DNA of 7,541 nucleotides from an uncultured Lachnospiraceae bacterium (GTDB lineage Bacteria; Bacillota_A; Clostridia; Lachnospirales; Lachnospiraceae), in contig CATLIP010000117.1 in the NCBI GenBank assembly GCA_949957035.1, positions 1-7,541 of the forward strand, given 5' to 3'. Below the pieces are notes generated by a model, which was not told the origin of the DNA, ran no database searches, and worked only from the letters and a program-made list of their open reading frames with translations. The stretch's first letter is position 1, and every line of letters begins with the position of its first letter. Shown here one piece after another: positions 6,108 through 7,541 of this stretch. The translations under genes were made by a program, and so were the position numbers.

Positions 6108-7426
6108 TTACGCTGTTTTCTGCTCTATTTTTCCTTCAAATTTTTGGAGCTCTTTGTGTAGGAAGCGATGATATTTATTGATATTCCGCCCTATTGCGTA
6201 CAGCATAAATTCCTTATACACTTTATCTGTATTACGGTAGTTAAACCTTCGGAATTTCTCATTCTCTTTGATATCCCCGAAATGTCCCTCAGTTTGTATG
6301 GAACGGGTTTGCCGTTTTACGATCCCTTTTTCACTCTGGATATTTGCATGGGATTTTTCTTTCAGCTCTTCCCATTGTTCGTTGATTTTCATCACCTTAT
6401 TTTTCTGAACATCTCTTTCTTCTTTATATTTATACAGGCATTTGGACTTATGCTGGCAGCCGCTGCAGTCCGCACATCCATACACTTCAAAAGTCTGGGT
6501 ATATCCCGCCTGTTCCCTTGTTTCTGTCCGCATGTGCCGTAGCTGCCTCCCGTCATGGCACACATAATAATGTTCATCTTCAAAGACTTCATATCTCATG
6601 TTGTAATATTTCCCGATATCTTCTTTATACGCACGGGTTTTCCTTTGTTCATGATCTTGAAGCTTAATATAGCTGGCAATGTGATTTCTTTTCAGATACA
6701 GGAGATTTTTCTCACTGCAGTAGCCGCTGTCAGCCGTTACTTCCTCCAAAACCTCCCCAAAGGCGTTCCGATGTTTTTCCAGAACAGGGATCAGAGTATT
6801 ATAATCTGTGCGGTCATTGCTTACATAGCCATGGATGATGAAATAGTTTTCTACCGCAACCTGGACATTGTATGCCGGTTTTAACTGTCCGTTCAGCATA
6901 TGGTCCTCTTTCATTCTCATAAACGTGGCTTCCAGATCCGTCTTGGAATAACTGTTGCGGTCTTTTCCCATGAGCTCAAAACATTCTTTATACTCCATCA
7001 GGCGGCTTCCACATTTCTCCAGTTCCTCATAAAGCTGCTGTATCTGTGGTTTTCTCTTCCCTTTGCCGGAAACAAACGCAATTCCTTCACCGGCAGCAAT
7101 CTCCAGCAGGTTTTCCTGGAGCTTCACGATCTCCAGAGGCGAGCAGTTATCAATCTCTATCACGGTATTGTTTGACAACTTTTTATGCTTCGTCAGTTTT
7201 CGTTTCCGGTTTTCTTCAATTACATGCCGAACTTTCTCCATTCCTTCAATAATAAACATCTGTGCATTCCCAAGATCATATTTGGGTCCGTATCCGTGTT
7301 CGTCTAAAAAGGTATTATACTTTTGATAAATGCCATCTATCGTATCCAGCAGTCCGACAAGATGATAGTTAAGAGTTCCGCGCCAGACAAAGGTATAGCG
7401 GTTTGCATTGGCCTCTATTTAGTACC
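6108..7426 (-). pseudogene. IS1182-family transposase, 5'-truncated and frameshifted
   Basis: The - strand frame is open from 7418 to the stop at 6108-6110 (436 codons) and encodes the middle and C-terminal parts of a DDE transposase. Recognisable pieces are IEANANRYTFVWRG at the upstream edge, LKPAYNVQVAVE, TADSGYCSEKN (second catalytic Asp), a Cys cluster CADCSGCQHKSKC that may bind zinc, and TEGHFGDIKENEKFRR (catalytic Glu). Upstream of IEAN the frame meets TAA (7419-7421). Adding one A there would restore GTK-IEAN as in the family's DGTKIEAN block, so a 1-base deletion is likely. The codon before GGT is TAT (Tyr) rather than Asp, and no further transposase homology is seen. About 140 N-terminal residues and the first catalytic Asp are therefore missing. 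The Met at 7259 lies inside the conserved fold and is not a credible native start. Confidence 0.85.
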
Positions 7427-7428
7427 AT

Positions 7429-7479
7429 ATAAGTGTAAGAGATAAAGCATTTCATTAGTGCTTTACCTTATGCACTTAT
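7429..7479. repeat. 21-bp imperfect inverted repeat (hairpin)
   Basis: ATAAGTGTAAGAGATAAAGCA (7429-7449) pairs with 7459-7479 at 17 of 21 positions around a 9-nt loop. It sits exactly where transposase homology ends and overlaps the stop codon of the - strand frame entering from the right. It could be the terminator of that frame or the structured end of another inserted element. There is no long T-run on either side. Confidence 0.6.
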
Positions 7480-7539
7480 TCTTTTATGATAAGGGAGTAA
7501 TTGGTCTGGCGAGGTGCTATTTGGATTAACCACATCCGT
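7468..7539 (-). CDS. C-terminal fragment of an unidentified protein (partial)
   Basis: On the - strand a frame is open from the window edge to a TAA at 7468-7470, giving 23 residues that end SPDQLLPYHKRISA. It is too short to assign to a family. Its stop is embedded in the hairpin at 7429-7479, which would suit a gene end. It may be part of the sequence that displaced the 5' third of the IS1182-like transposase, or simply a chance open frame. Confidence 0.25.
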   Translation of the reverse strand, partial: TDVVNPNSTSPDQLLPYHKRISA

Positions 7540-7541
7540 CA

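Larger units (their letters stand above)
5930..7426 (-). mobile_element. Partial IS1182-like insertion sequence
   Basis: The element contains one degraded transposase gene on the - strand plus about 180 nt of its downstream end. The probable outer end is at 5930 (GGGGGCTGTC), 10 nt after the stop of the YgjV-GNAT gene. The matching right end is not found: recognisable transposase sequence stops at 7418-7426, and no inverted copy of the left terminus is seen before 7541. The true extent and target-site duplication cannot be read from this window. Confidence 0.65.

Noticed and set aside
6168..7326. Several + strand open frames of 68-124 codons opposite the transposase
   Set aside because: They lie antisense to a recognisable transposase, have low-complexity hydrophobic translations, and show no family features.
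1..7541. CRISPR array, toxin-antitoxin, phage defence or biosynthetic cluster
   Set aside because: No regularly spaced repeats of CRISPR type and no proteins of those families are visible on either strand.

Overview
The window looks like low-GC Firmicutes DNA, most likely a gut-type Clostridia of the Lachnospiraceae group. This rests on the 23S rRNA 3' end, the style of the tRNA and ribosome binding sites, and the protein types; it is an inference, not a species call. Almost everything is on the + strand except a degraded insertion sequence at the right end.

Layout. 1-98 is the 3' end of a 23S rRNA gene. No 5S rRNA follows. Instead there is a well-formed promoter (187-215), a truncated 5' copy of tRNA-Asn (255-279), an intact tRNA-Asn(GTT) (326-397) and a strong intrinsic terminator (403-436). 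437-803 is non-coding and becomes very AT-rich; it carries a likely promoter with a perfect inverted repeat beside it.

804-5920 is one tightly packed + strand gene cluster with gaps of 14-40 nt and no terminators visible between genes. In order it encodes purine-nucleoside phosphorylase, a Crp/Fnr-type regulator, phosphopentomutase (deoB), a broken NupC-type nucleoside transporter, deoxyribose-phosphate aldolase (deoC), and a small membrane protein that joins a YgjV-like three-helix domain to a GNAT-like tail. The three enzymes form a complete route. Purine (deoxy)nucleosides are phosphorolysed to (deoxy)ribose-1-phosphate, DeoB converts this to the 5-phosphate, and DeoC splits deoxyribose-5-phosphate into glyceraldehyde-3-phosphate and acetaldehyde. 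The transporter that should feed the route carries two internal deletions that shift the frame and one nonsense codon, so uptake presumably relies on another transporter. The regulator inside the operon is the obvious candidate controller.

5930 to about 7426 is the remains of an IS1182-like element on the - strand. Its transposase keeps the middle and C-terminal parts, but the N-terminal third, including the expected first catalytic Asp, is lost. Homology stops at a frameshift near 7418-7421. Beyond that lie a 21-bp imperfect hairpin and the last 23 codons of an unidentified - strand reading frame that runs off the window.

Nothing here is clearly a new biological system. The most notable points are the multi-lesion nupC inside an otherwise intact operon, the Crp/Fnr regulator that lacks the cAMP-binding arginine but has a cysteine cluster, the YgjV-GNAT fusion, and the tRNA-Asn partial duplication at a 23S end without 5S.
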